DNA of 18,423 nt, from positions 1 to 18,423 of the forward strand of contig JAFAPL010000598.1 of the NCBI GenBank assembly GCA_019247135.1, given 5' to 3'. Of the stretch, positions 1 through 6,615 are shown one piece after another. Position 1 is the stretch's first letter, and every line of letters starts with the position of its first letter. Made by a program: the position numbers and the translations under genes. The DNA comes from Chloroflexota bacterium. GTDB taxonomy: Bacteria > Chloroflexota > UBA6077 > CF-72. The notes under the pieces are model-generated. The model was not told the DNA's origin. It was given only the letters and a program-made list of their open reading frames with translations, and made no database searches.

Positions 1-991
1 TGTATTCGAGCTGCCACGGCCGCTCAGCCTTCGGCTCGCCTGGACCCGTCGGAGTGGGCGGCACGAGTCGGAAGCACAGCCTGAACGCTGCATCCGCCTC
101 GGCGCCGCCGGTCTGGTCGGTCCACGCGGTCACGTTCCTCCGCAACGTCCGAGACGCGTCGCCTTGCAGCTGGATCGTGGCGTCGTCTCGACCGAGCGAA
201 GCCAGCCAGGCACTCACAATGGCGGGCAGGTGGGTCGTGTCGCCGGCGCTCGGGCGGGAGCGTCTAGCGACGCTGTCGATGACCGCGGCCAGATAGTCCG
301 CGAGCGCATCGCGTGGCCTTGCACGCGGTTCGTCCGGCGCCCACGTCAACGACGTGCCGGCCGTCGGCATCCCCGCCTCGATGGCCTGCAGGGTCGCTCG
401 ATCGGCCACGTCGTCCATGACTGGCGCCCAGCGGGCCACGAGTTCGTCCTCGTCCTCCCCGAGCTGCACCACGCGCGGCAGGAATCGCTGACGCACGAGC
501 AGTGACAGGGCGAAACGCGCCGCGACTATCCATGCCCGCAAGTCGTCGCCGAGCATGCTCGAGTTGGGCGCCGAAGCGGCCGCGATTCGCGGCAGCAGAC
601 TCACGCTCGAAACTTCATCGAGCACGACCGCTGATAGCTCCCACTCGGCGAGCCGAACATCAGCTGCGCTCGCCGCCTGGAGCAGCTCACTCGAGCGCAG
701 CGGCTCATCGCCTCGCGACGGCAAACAGGCGAACGCCTTGCGAACATTGGTCTGGACTGCCCAGCGGGTCAGGCCCATGATGGACAGCGCGTGTCGCACT
801 CCATCATCGGACAGCGCAAACGGATGCGGTCGCGTCGCCGGCGGCGCGGCGTTTCGCTTGCGGCCCTGGCGCGGTCGGACCCGCGCGTTGGGCGATTGTT
901 CGCCCCAGATGGCGAAGCCGGCGGGCGCCTCGTCGCTCGCGACGATCCAGCCGCCATGCAGGACCGCGGCGGTAGGTCTCGCGCGAGGCAC
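1..991 (-). CDS. SNF2-family helicase, N-terminal part (runs off left edge)
   Basis: The reverse frame is open from a GTG at 991 down to base 2, giving 330 codons without a stop; an in-frame TAA lies upstream of the GTG, so this is the only plausible start. The N-terminus (LHGGWIVASDE, then FAIWGE at about residues 25-30), a HPFAL stretch near residue 56, and the segment FRLCFRLVPP followed by ERPWQLEY at the window edge fit the N-terminal region typical of bacterial SNF2 ATPases (DUF3670-type, SNF2 helicase-associated). The ATPase motor lies outside the window, so catalytic motifs cannot be checked. In this family the protein is a soluble DNA-dependent ATPase, often encoded near a SWIM zinc-finger protein. 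There is no Shine-Dalgarno; a -10-like box sits 7 bases upstream of the GTG. It is divergent from the YggT gene. Family assignment is from remembered sequence pattern. Confidence 0.8.
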   Translation of the reverse strand, partial: MPRARPTAAVLHGGWIVASDEAPAGFAIWGEQSPNARVRPRQGRKRNAAPPATRPHPFALSDDGVRHALSIMGLTRWAVQTNVRKAFACLPSRGDEPLRSSELLQAASAADVRLAEWELSAVVLDEVSSVSLLPRIAAASAPNSSMLGDDLRAWIVAARFALSLLVRQRFLPRVVQLGEDEDELVARWAPVMDDVADRATLQAIEAGMPTAGTSLTWAPDEPRARPRDALADYLAAVIDSVARRSRPSAGDTTHLPAIVSAWLASLGRDDATIQLQGDASRTLRRNVTAWTDQTGGAEADAAFRLCFRLVPPTPTGPGEPKAERPWQLEY

Positions 992-998
992 GTACCTA

Positions 999-1004
999 AC
1001 TATG
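999..1004 (-). promoter_or_regulatory. -10-like box (CATAGT) for leaderless SNF2 mRNA
   Basis: Reading the minus strand, CATAGT is followed by 7 bases and then the GTG start of the SNF2 gene. That distance would place the transcription start at or next to the start codon. No clear -35 is seen. Confidence 0.4.
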
Positions 1005-1053
1005 CCAACGCGCTGGCACGCAGCATGCTTTTACTTGTCCAAGAGGTGTCGCT

Positions 1054-1548
1054 ATGGAAGAAGAACGCACCGAAGTCATTCAAAATCCCCCAGCCGACAG
1101 GGCAGCGGCCCCGGCACGCGTAACGCAAGTCACGAACGAGACGGCCGCTCCAGCGCGGACGCACGTCGACAGCCAGGAGGCAGTCGCATACGACGTCTAC
1201 GAGAACCGCCGTCTGGCCGCATATCGGCTGACCCAGTTGATCTACTGGATCTTCGGGCTGATCGAGGCGTTGATCCTCATTCGATTTGTGCTGAAGGCAC
1301 TCGGGGCGAACCCATCCGCGGGTTTCGCACAGTTCATTTATGCCATCACGGCGCCACTCGTCGCGCCGTTCATCAACCTGTTCGGCAATCCGCAGACGCA
1401 GGGCAGCGTGCTCGAGTTGAATTCGATCATTGCGCTTGTCGTGTACGCACTCGTGGCGTACTTGCTGGCGAAGCTTGCCTGGATCATCGTTGGCGATACC
1501 CGCTCGGCGGTCAAGACGCACTCGCGATCGGTCGATAGTCGCCTCTAG
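1054..1548 (+). CDS. YggT-family membrane protein
   Basis: This 164-aa protein has a polar, probably cytoplasmic N-terminal tail of about 55 residues. Two hydrophobic segments follow (about 58-82 and 122-147), separated by a loop with Pro-rich and FINLFGNP-like sequence (about 97-115). The arrangement matches half of a YggT domain: one YggT unit has two helices, while many family members carry two units. YggT proteins are integral membrane proteins linked in some bacteria to division, osmotic tolerance or cofactor-protein assembly, so no specific role can be assigned here. The start is set by a good Shine-Dalgarno, AGAGGTG at 1042-1048, 5 bases before the ATG. The long charged N-terminal extension is unusual for the family. 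A strong inverted repeat follows directly after the stop. Confidence 0.85.
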   Translation: MEEERTEVIQNPPADRAAAPARVTQVTNETAAPARTHVDSQEAVAYDVYENRRLAAYRLTQLIYWIFGLIEALILIRFVLKALGANPSAGFAQFIYAITAPLVAPFINLFGNPQTQGSVLELNSIIALVVYALVAYLLAKLAWIIVGDTRSAVKTHSRSVDSRL

Positions 1549-1553
1549 AGGCT

Positions 1554-1582
1554 CAGCATCCGTCCAGCGCGGACGGATGCTG
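1554..1582. terminator. Perfect 12-bp inverted repeat (terminator or operator)
   Basis: CAGCATCCGTCC (1554-1565) and GGACGGATGCTG (1571-1582) are exact reverse complements around a 5-base loop, AGCGC. It lies 5 bases after the YggT stop, so it could end that transcript, but no T-run follows. It also covers the position expected for the -35 of the ndh promoter (about 1568-1573), so an operator is equally possible. Confidence 0.7.
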
Positions 1583-1590
1583 CCGTCGTA

Positions 1591-1596
1591 GACAAT
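1591..1596 (+). promoter_or_regulatory. -10-like box (GACAAT) for ndh
   Basis: GACAAT is followed by 7 bases and the GTG start of the NADH dehydrogenase gene. No Shine-Dalgarno is visible, so a leaderless transcript is plausible. Confidence 0.45.
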
Positions 1597-1603
1597 TCGA
1601 TAC

Positions 1604-2896
1604 GTGCAGACGCCAACAGTTGTCGTCGTGGGCGGCGGCTTCGGCGGCCTCTATGCCGCCCGCCAACTCGCCCGCGACGGCCTCAATGTGGTTCTCGTCG
1701 ATCGCGTCAACTATCACCTGTTCCAACCTCTGCTGTACCAGGTCGCGACCGCGTCGCTGTCGCCTGGCGATATAGCCGAGCCCTTGCGAGCCATCCTCAG
1801 GAAACACCGCAACGCCCGGGTGATGCTGGGCGAAGTCACTGAAATCGACACCCACGCGAAGACGGTCAAACTGGCCGACGGGGCCGAGCTCGACTATGAC
1901 TACCTGGTCGTTGCCGCGGGCTCGCGACATTCTTACTTTGGCCACACGCAGTGGGAGTCGCTCGCGCCGGGCCTGAAATCCCTGGAGGACGCACTCGAGA
2001 TCCGCCGCCGCATCCTCTTGGCCTTCGAGCGAGCCGAGCGCGAGCCCGATGCGGCCCGACGCCAGGCTCTGCTCACCTTCGTCATCGTCGGGGGCGGACC
2101 GACGGGTGTGGAGCTCGCCGGGGCGATCGCGGAAATCGCGCGCCATACTGTGCGCCGCGACTTCCGCACGTTCGATCCGCGACAGGCCAAGGTGATCCTG
2201 ATCGAAGGCGGCTCACGCGTGCTCGGCACGTACCCGCCTGACCTGTCGGCAAGCGCGGAACGCGCGCTGGAACGGCTCGGAGTCGAGGTGCGGACGAGCT
2301 CCACGGCGACCGAAGTTGCCGACGATCACGTCAGCATCGGTGAGACCAGAATTCCAACCTACACGACCCTCTGGGCCGCCGGAGTTGCCGCCTCACCGCT
2401 TGGTCGCAAGCTCGGGGTAGAGGTCGACCGAGCAGGACGCGTGTCCGTCCTACCGGATCTGACCGTGCCGGGTCTGCCCGACGTCTATGTCGTTGGCGAC
2501 ATGGCCGTGCTCAAGGACTCGAAGGGTGCAATGCTGCCAGGCATCGCGCCAGTCGCGATTCAAGAAGGTGAGGCCGCCGCGGCGAACATCGTGCGGAGCG
2601 TCCACGGTCAGGCGAGGCAGCCGTTCCACTATTTCGACCGGGGTACGATGGCAACGATCGGACGTGCCGCGGCCGTCGCCCAGATTCGCGCGCTGCACCT
2701 CTCTGGACTGCCGGCCTGGTTTGCGTGGCTGGTGGTGCACATCTTCTTCTTGATCGGATTCGAGAACCGGACGCTCGTCATCGTGCAATGGGCGTGGTCG
2801 TACCTGAGCTACGAGCGCGGTGCCCGCCTCATCACGGGGCGATGGCGAGCCGGTGGACCAGAGCTGCCAGCGTCGGCACCTCCAGCGGAACCTTGA
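1604..2896 (+). CDS. ndh: Type II NADH:quinone oxidoreductase (NDH-2)
   Basis: This 430-aa flavoprotein is predicted to pass electrons from NADH to membrane quinone without pumping protons. The FAD-binding GGGFGG is at residues 10-15, the NAD(H)-binding VGGGPTGVE at about 162-170, a second FAD contact VVGDMA at 296-301, and the quinone-site segment APVAIQEGEAAAANI at about 315-329. The C-terminal hydrophobic stretch (about 368-402, AWFAWLVVHIFFLIGF) fits the membrane-anchoring region of the family, and the length is typical. The GTG start is chosen because the FAD fold begins at once (TVVVVGGG); there is no Shine-Dalgarno, but a -10-like box lies 7 bases upstream. Its last 65 bases overlap the antisense 3' end of the HAD gene, where it encodes a Pro/Ala-rich tail. 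Confidence 0.93.
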   Translation: MQTPTVVVVGGGFGGLYAARQLARDGLNVVLVDRVNYHLFQPLLYQVATASLSPGDIAEPLRAILRKHRNARVMLGEVTEIDTHAKTVKLADGAELDYDYLVVAAGSRHSYFGHTQWESLAPGLKSLEDALEIRRRILLAFERAEREPDAARRQALLTFVIVGGGPTGVELAGAIAEIARHTVRRDFRTFDPRQAKVILIEGGSRVLGTYPPDLSASAERALERLGVEVRTSSTATEVADDHVSIGETRIPTYTTLWAAGVAASPLGRKLGVEVDRAGRVSVLPDLTVPGLPDVYVVGDMAVLKDSKGAMLPGIAPVAIQEGEAAAANIVRSVHGQARQPFHYFDRGTMATIGRAAAVAQIRALHLSGLPAWFAWLVVHIFFLIGFENRTLVIVQWAWSYLSYERGARLITGRWRAGGPELPASAPPAEP

Positions 2897-3509
2897 CCTC
2901 CGCCGGCGGCGTCGCCCCCGATCCAGCTCGGCCGGCGCGCCGATTCACCCAGACGCTCTGAAGCCCGATCTGCCGCGCGGGCACATGATCGTGATACAGG
3001 CTCTGGGCGACATGCACTACGCGGTCAGTCGCCAGGCCGCTGCGCTCCAGAAACAGCTGAAAGGGCGCCAGTGACGGCTTGTACGCACGTGCCTGTTGCG
3101 CGGTAACGATCCAGTCGAACTCGACTTCGAGCCGGCGCCGCGTTAGCGCGAAGAGGTCGTCGTCCACGTTGGAAATGATGCCGAGCCGGAATCTTTGCTC
3201 GAGTCGGCGCAGCGCGTCGACGGTATCCGGGAACGGCGGCCAATCGCGGATCGACTCGGCCAGAGCGGTCTCCGGTTTGACGCTCAGGCGGCGCACGACC
3301 TCGCTCAGAATGTCGCGATACGGTCGATATGGACCCGCCTCGAGTTCGGACTCGAGGCGTGCGAATCGCTCCAGCACCTCGTCGTCCGACATGCCGCGCC
3401 CGTCGAGCAGCGGGCGAAGCGTGCTCAGGATGCCCGACTCCCAGTCGATCAGCGTGCCGTAGCAGTCAAACGTCAGCGCCTCGACGCCAGCGAAGTCAGG
3501 ACCCTGCAT
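2832..3509 (-). CDS. HAD-superfamily hydrolase, haloacid dehalogenase type II-like
   Basis: The 225-aa protein has the HAD motifs in order: nucleophile motif DCYGTL (D15), ISNVDDD (S113/N114), AYKPS (K144), and VAQSLYHDHVPA (about 167-178) near the acidic motif IV position. The layout is that of type II haloacid dehalogenases, which hydrolyse 2-haloacids or small phosphorylated compounds; the substrate cannot be read from the sequence. The ATG at 3509 is preferred over an upstream in-frame start at 3554 because it lies just before the conserved fold. It overlaps the end of the beta-propeller gene by 14 bases, which suggests translational coupling. The 3' end overlaps ndh on the other strand by 65 bases. 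Confidence 0.88.
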   Translation of the reverse strand: MQGPDFAGVEALTFDCYGTLIDWESGILSTLRPLLDGRGMSDDEVLERFARLESELEAGPYRPYRDILSEVVRRLSVKPETALAESIRDWPPFPDTVDALRRLEQRFRLGIISNVDDDLFALTRRRLEVEFDWIVTAQQARAYKPSLAPFQLFLERSGLATDRVVHVAQSLYHDHVPARQIGLQSVWVNRRAGRAGSGATPPAEVKVPLEVPTLAALVHRLAIAP

Positions 3510-4860
3510 TGACGGCGACGATCGTAGTGCCGCGCGAGTAGTACAGGCGGCCACCTGCCGCGGCGGGAGTCAGAAAGTGTGGCGGATTGCTCACGGGCTG
3601 AGTCGGCGCCTGCCAGAGCTCCGCGCCATCCTGCGGGTTGAGCGCGTGCAGCGTCGCCGTAGCACCGTCGATTGTCCAGATAGCCGAATCGGTGATCGTC
3701 GGCGAACCCGCGTTGAACCGAGGGCCGTGCCAGGCCACGCTGAACGATTGTCCCTGGATCTGCACGGCCGCGAGACCATCGCGACACGGCATGTACACGG
3801 CCGTACCGCTGTGCGCGGCCTCGCCGTAGGCGCCACTGCATACCGAAGCCTGGGAGAGCTCGCCACCGATTGCGCCGAGATGGTCCGCCTGGAGCAGGTA
3901 CCCGTCGCCGCGCTTCCCGACCTGGAGGATCTCGTTGTTGTCCAGCACGGTCGGCCCAGTCGAGCCGACGTCGGCATCGCGGCTGCTCAGGCCGGCCCAA
4001 TCCGATGGCGCGTAGTAGTCCAGCTGCTGCAAGTCTGGCGACAGGTGGACGACCGCATTGGCCATGTCGAACTGGTCGTTGGAATCGCCGTTGCCTGTCG
4101 CGACGTAGATGTCGCCATTTCCGGTAACGGCCGGCGCAGCCCAGATCGCACCTTCGCGGTGCGTCGGCACCTGATAGCTGCCTTTCGACGACCCATCGGC
4201 TGCCGACGCGCCGATCAGCCAGCCGTGATAGTCGCCGCAATCACCAAACAGGCCGCCGAACGGCACGTACACGGTGCCGTTCGCGAGAGCGAGCGCCGCT
4301 CGCTGCTGGTGTGCCGTGACGCTCCCGGCCGCGGGCTCGATCGGCTGATCGAATTTCACGTTGCCTGTCGTGATATCCAGCGCGACCAGCTCGTGATGCG
4401 GTTGCGGCTGCACGAGGTAGTCGACCGCGTACAACGTCCCACTCGACGGATCGATCACCGGCGTGCTGGTGATGCCAGTCGGGTCGATGTTGCCGCACGG
4501 CAGCATCCTGCGCGGGACGGGGTCGCCGAAGTGCTGCGACCAGACCGGGACCCCGCTGCTGGCATCGAGCGCATAGACCGTGTTGTTCTCAGTGGCCACA
4601 AACACCCGACCACCGGTCACGAGCGGTTGCGCGTACACCAGCCCGTCCAGCTCGCTGCTCTCCCACAACACGCTGGCGTTGGCAGGGTTCGGGAATGATC
4701 CATCGGCCACGCCCGAGCGAGTCATATCGTGCTGATAGGTCAGCCAATCACCGGTTGGCGTGGACGAAGATTGCGCCACCGCGACAGGCGCCGGACGACC
4801 CTGCGTGCTCGCAAGCAGCGCGACAACGGCGAAGGCCGCGGGAATTACCAGGATCCGCAT
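3496..4860 (-). CDS. Secreted PQQ-type beta-propeller repeat protein
   Basis: This 454-aa protein begins with a hydrophobic signal sequence (about residues 3-18, followed by Ala-rich APVAVAQS) and is probably exported. The rest is built of beta-propeller blades with recurring patterns such as VYALDASSGVPVW, LVALDITTGNV and LHALNPQDGAELW, each ending in an aromatic residue as in PQQ-like repeats. Six cysteines in the exported part could form disulfides. No dehydrogenase signature (Cys-Cys pair, haem site) is seen, so it is more likely a scaffold or binding protein than an enzyme. The ATG at 4860 is chosen because the signal peptide starts there; an in-frame ATG at 4893 would add 11 charged residues. 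Its stop overlaps the HAD start by 14 bases. Only 39 bases separate it from the divergent gene at 4900. Confidence 0.82.
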   Translation of the reverse strand: MRILVIPAAFAVVALLASTQGRPAPVAVAQSSSTPTGDWLTYQHDMTRSGVADGSFPNPANASVLWESSELDGLVYAQPLVTGGRVFVATENNTVYALDASSGVPVWSQHFGDPVPRRMLPCGNIDPTGITSTPVIDPSSGTLYAVDYLVQPQPHHELVALDITTGNVKFDQPIEPAAGSVTAHQQRAALALANGTVYVPFGGLFGDCGDYHGWLIGASAADGSSKGSYQVPTHREGAIWAAPAVTGNGDIYVATGNGDSNDQFDMANAVVHLSPDLQQLDYYAPSDWAGLSSRDADVGSTGPTVLDNNEILQVGKRGDGYLLQADHLGAIGGELSQASVCSGAYGEAAHSGTAVYMPCRDGLAAVQIQGQSFSVAWHGPRFNAGSPTITDSAIWTIDGATATLHALNPQDGAELWQAPTQPVSNPPHFLTPAAAGGRLYYSRGTTIVAVNAGS

Positions 4861-4887
4861 TGCAGGATGATGCGGTCTGCCGCGACG

Positions 4888-4893
4888 TAGCAT
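4888..4893 (+). promoter_or_regulatory. -10-like box (TAGCAT), leaderless type
   Basis: TAGCAT matches TAnnnT and ends 6 bases before the ATG of the 162-aa gene at 4900, which has no Shine-Dalgarno. Confidence 0.45.
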
Positions 4894-4899
4894 CTAGCA

Positions 4900-5388
4900 A
4901 TGCAGGCGCTGGAGATCGGATCAGTCGCCCTCGCCCGCGAGTTGCTCGACCGCTTTGCCGTCGCCGCCCGTCTCCAGCACGTACGTCAGTTCGTATGGCG
5001 CGGCGGCAATTTGCGTCTCGAGGTCTCGGACTCGGGAGCACACATCTTTTACGCCCTGGTTGCGCGCTGGCCCGACGCGATCCTGGAAGGCGAGGACAAT
5101 GCGGCATTGGTACCCGTGAACCGTGCAGCCGTAGACGGTCGGTGGGTACGCGGCGAGTCCGGCTACGCGCTGAGTGCTGGCATCGACCTGGCGGTGCCGT
5201 CTGCGATCGCGATTCGGTCGGATCGGCACGCGTCGTTCGTGCCGTTCCATGCTCGGCCTGACGCGGAGGTGGAACGCGCGCTGGACGCAGACCTTTCGGC
5301 CTACGTCCAGCATTTTCTAAGCAGCTGCTTGACGGTGCCCCAGGCGACCGCCGCGGGGGCGGAGCGCCTGAGACGTCTCGGACTCTGA
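4900..5388 (+). CDS. Hypothetical protein, 162 aa
   Basis: I do not recognise this protein. It is predicted to be soluble, with no signal peptide or membrane segment. It looks like a mixed alpha/beta fold: an N-terminal helix (about 7-25), beta-rich central sequence with several Gly/Asp turns (about 30-115), and a helical C-terminus (about 122-160). The reverse-strand reading frame here is shorter and less protein-like. A TAnnnT box 6 bases before the ATG supports the start. The stop lies 1 base from the stop of the convergent PfpI gene, so there is no room for a separate terminator. Context gives no clear role. Confidence 0.7.
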   Translation: MQALEIGSVALARELLDRFAVAARLQHVRQFVWRGGNLRLEVSDSGAHIFYALVARWPDAILEGEDNAALVPVNRAAVDGRWVRGESGYALSAGIDLAVPSAIAIRSDRHASFVPFHARPDAEVERALDADLSAYVQHFLSSCLTVPQATAAGAERLRRLGL

Positions 5389-5389
5389 G

Positions 5390-5965
5390 CTACGCGGCGC
5401 GTCGATGGGCGCCCGAACGGTGTTCGCCGAACAGTTGGATCACCTCGCGGTTGAAGGCCGGGATGTCGCTCGGTTGGCGGCTAGTGACCCACGTTCCGTC
5501 GCGCACAACTTCGCGATCGACCCACTTCGCACCCGCATTGCGCAGATCGTCCTGAATCGTGTGATAGCTGGTCATCGTTCGTCCCTTGACCAGGCCCGAC
5601 GAGACCAGCAGCCACGGCGCGTGACAGATCACCGCGAACGGTTTGTGCTGGGAGTCCATACGCCGCACGAACTCCTGAGCCTTTGGCTGCATGCGCAGGA
5701 AATCGGCGTTCAGCGCGCCGCCTGGTAGAAGCACCGCGCCAAACTGATCCGGGTCAGCCTGATCGAGGGTCATATCGACCGGGAATTTGTCTGCCTTCTG
5801 GTCATGATTGACGCCCTGGACCTGCCCCGGCTTCGGCGAGATCAACACGGTCTCGGCGCCCGCCTCTTGCAGCGCGCGTCGCGGCTCGGTCATCTCCGCC
5901 TGTTCGAAATCGTCTGAGACAAGAATGGCGACGCGCAATCCGTTCAACTGTTTTTGCTGTGCCAT
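5390..5965 (-). CDS. DJ-1/PfpI-family protein (type 1 glutamine amidotransferase-like)
   Basis: The 191-aa protein has the DJ-1/PfpI fold. It begins with LNGLRVAILVSDDFEQAE (conserved acidic residues E21/E24) and continues with LLPGGALNADFLR (79-91) and the nucleophile elbow AVICHAPWLL with C114-H115. Members are stress-related proteins such as general stress protein 18, described as proteases, deglycases or chaperones; the reaction here is unknown. The ATG at 5965 is chosen because homology begins about 8 residues later; the longer upstream frame is the antisense shadow of the PAP2 gene. It overlaps the PAP2 gene by 22 bases and is the last gene of the TreS-PAP2-PfpI operon. It ends 1 base from a convergent gene. 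Confidence 0.9.
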   Translation of the reverse strand: MAQQKQLNGLRVAILVSDDFEQAEMTEPRRALQEAGAETVLISPKPGQVQGVNHDQKADKFPVDMTLDQADPDQFGAVLLPGGALNADFLRMQPKAQEFVRRMDSQHKPFAVICHAPWLLVSSGLVKGRTMTSYHTIQDDLRNAGAKWVDREVVRDGTWVTSRQPSDIPAFNREVIQLFGEHRSGAHRRAA

Positions 5966-6615
5966 ACGCTTAGCGCTGCACGCCATGTGCCAGTGACGTA
6001 GATGCGGCACGTCACCAACAACCAGGCCGCGCCGAGTAGGTAGCCGCCCAGCACGTCCGTCGGCCAGTGCTCGCCGACGTAGATCCGCGACCAGCCGACC
6101 CCGAGCGGAATGAGCGCGCAGACCATCACGACGATTCGCCGCAGCCAGACGCGCTCGATCTGAACTGCCAGCACGGCCAGGAAGCCGTAGAACGCGAGGG
6201 TGTTCAGCGCATGCCCACTCGGGAAGCTGCCGTAGCCGATCCTGGCCGCGACGTAGACCAGGTCGGGCGTCGGTCGAGGGCGGTGCACGACTGCCAGTAC
6301 CGCAAACCACAATGCGGCGCTACCCGCGGCGGCAAAGCCTGCGCTGAGCGCCGCCCACCGTTGCCCCGTGATTGCAATCGCGAGGACGATCAGCGCGTCG
6401 ATCACGATGCTCCACGGTGGAAAACCCAGAAAGCTCAGGCCAAAGGCGACGGCGTCGAGCCAGGGCGCGCGCATCGACTGCACCGCGCGCTCGATTTGCA
6501 CATCCACCGTCAGGATCGGCCGAACCGAAACCAGGACGGCCAGCAGCACAAAGCCGCCGATCAGGACGAGCAACCCGGAGAAAAAACTGGTCTCAGTCCG
6601 ACGCTGTTGCACCAT
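5944..6615 (-). CDS. PAP2-family membrane phosphatase
   Basis: This 223-aa integral membrane protein has about five or six hydrophobic segments. It carries the PAP2 signature: HRPRP (111-115), FPSGH (131-135) and SRIYVGEHWPTD (176-187), which contain the catalytic histidines and the Asp. The lysine normally seven residues before the second Arg-Pro of motif 1 is Leu here (L107). The family removes phosphate from lipid phosphates such as phosphatidic acid or undecaprenyl diphosphate at the membrane. The gene overlaps the TreS-like gene upstream by 23 bases and the PfpI gene downstream by 22 bases, so the three are almost certainly co-transcribed. The substrate is not known. Confidence 0.9.
   Translation of the reverse strand: MVQQRRTETSFFSGLLVLIGGFVLLAVLVSVRPILTVDVQIERAVQSMRAPWLDAVAFGLSFLGFPPWSIVIDALIVLAIAITGQRWAALSAGFAAAGSAALWFAVLAVVHRPRPTPDLVYVAARIGYGSFPSGHALNTLAFYGFLAVLAVQIERVWLRRIVVMVCALIPLGVGWSRIYVGEHWPTDVLGGYLLGAAWLLVTCRIYVTGTWRAALSVWHSKNS

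Noticed and set aside
555..1538. 327-aa plus-strand frame over the SNF2 and YggT genes
   Set aside because: It crosses two better-supported genes and the divergent promoter region, and has no domain-like pattern.
3577..4698. 373-aa plus-strand frame opposite the beta-propeller gene
   Set aside because: Arg-rich with no domain pattern, while the minus frame has a signal peptide and repeated propeller blades.
5966..6310. N-terminal extension of the PfpI frame
   Set aside because: It lies within the PAP2 gene in another frame; the DJ-1/PfpI fold begins after the ATG at 5965.
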